From assembly GCA_951640165.1 (NCBI GenBank), contig OX621238.1, forward strand, positions 28,916,001-28,980,000: a DNA stretch of 64,000 nt, written 5' to 3'. The notes under the pieces are model-generated. The model saw nothing but the letters and a program-made list of their open reading frames with translations. It did no database searches and was not told where the DNA came from. Source of the stretch: Pseudoips prasinana (taxonomy: Eukaryota > Arthropoda > Insecta > Lepidoptera > Nolidae). Position numbers and translations under genes: made by a program. Shown in pieces: positions 62,368 to 64,000 of this stretch (position 1 is its first letter; each line of letters begins with the position of its first letter).

Positions 62368-62688
62368 ATATCAAAATCATTTGCATAAAAGTAAAGTTGC
62401 CTTGGCATTGAGAATGGCCGCCTTTGCCAAAATTGGGCCAGGTGCACTATGCAATTATTATTATTACCGTATTCTATTAAATGCAAGTTAAGTATTGGGC
62501 GTTTTAACTAGGAAGAATTTTGTAGAGCTTCACACCATGTCTTATGTGGATAATCGAATACTTTCCAAGATGATCATAATTGTGCGGGGGTGGTCGGTCC
62601 ATTGGGATATTTGATGGCCGACTGTCGGTAGCTCGTCCAGAATATACACACACACACATAGAGTTGGTATAAGTAGCTGTGACATTTA

Positions 62689-63175
62689 GAGCCTGTCCAG
62701 ATGAGGCGTTTTACGCGCGAGTGCACGCGCGCGGTGCCACTCGCGCGTACCCCAGATACTAGAGCTACATATGTCCCGTCCAGATGCCTACGCGCGTTCC
62801 ATCAATCGCGCGTAAAACGCGTGCAATGCGCGGGACTCTCGACTCGCCCGTTTTACGCGCGAGCGCCGCGCGAGTCGAGATACTCGAGCGCCATTGCTGC
62901 GTCCAGTACTACGCGCGAGTTCGTTGCGAGTGGAATTATTTAATTTAAAATGGAGCGTGATAACTAAATGTTTGTGTACTGTTTACGACGTTTCCATCGA
63001 CGGTATGCAAGCCACAACACAATCGCTGTCTCCGAGTCCATGTTTGCAACTGACTGGATCCCTCCCAGCGTTTCAGGCGCGTGTAGAAACGCGCCTGAAA
63101 CGCGGTATCTGGACGGAATAGAAATTGAGACGCGCGAGTGCACTCGCGCGTAAAACGCCTTATCTGGACAGGCTC
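62689..63175. mobile_element. GC/CpG-rich PIF/Harbinger-like MITE (487 bp)
   Basis: The terminal inverted repeats begin GAGCCTGTCCAGAT and extend about 45 bp (GCGTTTTACGCGCGAGTGCA in both arms). TTA flanks both ends (62686-62688 and 63176-63178), matching the TWA target duplication of PIF/Harbinger elements. The interior repeats CGCGCGAGT-type words in both orientations, making it far richer in CpG than anything around it. It has no transposase, so it is non-autonomous. Confidence 0.75.
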
Positions 63176-63344
63176 TTAAACTGTATTTGTTCGATCGATA
63201 TTATTTATACTAGTGCTATTTATGTAACTTGACTTCTTCGTTAGTCAAGCGGAAGCGTCGTCCCCGGTATGGCCAATAGTCGTAAAAAAAAACTTGCGAC
63301 AACGAACACTCTGCCATCTGATCCCAAACTAGACTGTTATTGGG

Positions 63345-63650
63345 ATTATTCTGACACGAAAAGTGCTCAGTCTCACTCTGGAGTCTGGAATTTGGTGGTG
63401 TCACACCACCGTCCTTCGGAGCACGTAAAGCCGTCTGTCCTCTACCTTAGCTTCTTCCGATACTAACGGGCAAGCCATCCCATCATAAGAGTGAGAGAAT
63501 AGAAAATGCACCTGTGCTTGCGCAGACACTTGTGCACTATGTCCCGCTTTGAGTGAAAAGTGGGTTCTCGTTTGCTAACAGAAATTATAATTTTGATCTG
63601 TATCAGTTAGTCTATTGAGACTGGGCGCTATGGCCGATATTGATATGATT
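63345..63650 (+). mobile_element. SINE family D, 5'-truncated
   Basis: Shares GAGCACGTAAAGCCGTCTGT, CTTGCGCAGACACTTGTGCA and a diverged GGGCGCTATGGCCGATATTG end with 43866-44213. Confidence 0.65.
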
Positions 63651-64000
63651 AATTCATTAGCAAAAATAACCACTTTTCAATTATATATACATATTGAATT
63701 CGGTTGAGTTGACTTGAGTTTATTTATATAGTTCATACCAGTATATCAGAAGTTAAATATGGATGCCTTGCATTTTGAGCATAATATAGGTAATTAGTGT
63801 TACTACAATATTATGCAATACGACGGCAAATAGGACTTTTTAAAAGTAACTAACTCATAATATCTGTCAGTAACTTAGGTAGGAACGGGTTTAAACTTTA
63901 AAGTTGATGTCGTAATGCAGTCTTAGCACGAATTCTTATTTTGTTTCATTTCTAGACTGAACTTTTGTGTTGAAATACCGAACAGGGTTATATTGTTTGA

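Larger units (their letters stand above)
47060..64000 (+). other. cno intron 7 (incomplete, at least 16.9 kb)
   Basis: After the donor at 47060 I looked for the expected continuation of RA2 and the following FHA region and found nothing. The interval holds a LINE relic, SINEs, the asymmetric block, foldback elements and the CpG-rich MITE, with long unassigned AT-rich stretches at 47200-48440, 53000-55300, 56000-58700, 58820-60880 and 61110-62150. Confidence 0.55.

Overview
This is a eukaryotic nuclear window, AT-rich, intron-dominated and full of interspersed repeats. It most likely comes from a moth or butterfly. Two things point there: the repeats resemble families common in lepidopteran genomes (tRNA-derived SINEs, RTE-like LINE tails ending in (ATC)n, the 'ACTAGCTGTGCCC' repeat, the 'GCGAGTCCGACTCGC' repeat), and the only host gene is an insect-type canoe/afadin. 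The family judgements rest on recall and were not checked by a search, and I cannot name the species.

The one host protein-coding gene I can support is the 5' coding part of canoe (cno), the afadin orthologue, on the + strand. Seven coding exons lie at 31273-31380, 33439-33547, 41049-41239, 41834-41990, 43576-43701, 44923-45080 and 46984-47059. Their reading frames join without a break (925 coding bases, 308 complete codons plus one base). They encode the N-terminus, the first Ras-association domain (RA1), a basic Lys/Arg-rich linker and the start of RA2. The gene runs off the right edge: I found no further coding exon in 47060-64000, so the last intron shown is at least 16.9 kb. Upstream of the ATG (1-31272) I see only candidate non-coding parts of the gene, namely a possible first exon near 4090-4484 and a possible internal exon at 15050-15120.

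The only other intact protein gene is a mariner transposase on the minus strand (25995-27014). It lies in a complete 1282-bp element with perfect 24-bp terminal inverted repeats and a TA target duplication. Everything else is repeat: several tRNA-derived SINE families, two copies of a ~140-bp foldback MITE (175-318 and 25002-25142), a very CpG-rich PIF/Harbinger-like MITE (62689-63175), a 126-bp near-perfect hairpin (39630-39755), a nested insertion with a visible 7-bp target duplication (7016-7339), decayed LINE coding remnants, and two clean tandem duplications (307 bp at 12871-13482; 75 bp at 35362-35511).

I found no CRISPR array, operon, rRNA or convincing functional tRNA. I saw no previously undescribed multi-gene system. 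The items most worth a second look are the mariner copy, the MITEs, the nested insertion, the inverted SINE rearrangement at 37440-37533, the strand-asymmetric block at 49850-50370 and the candidate upstream exons of canoe.
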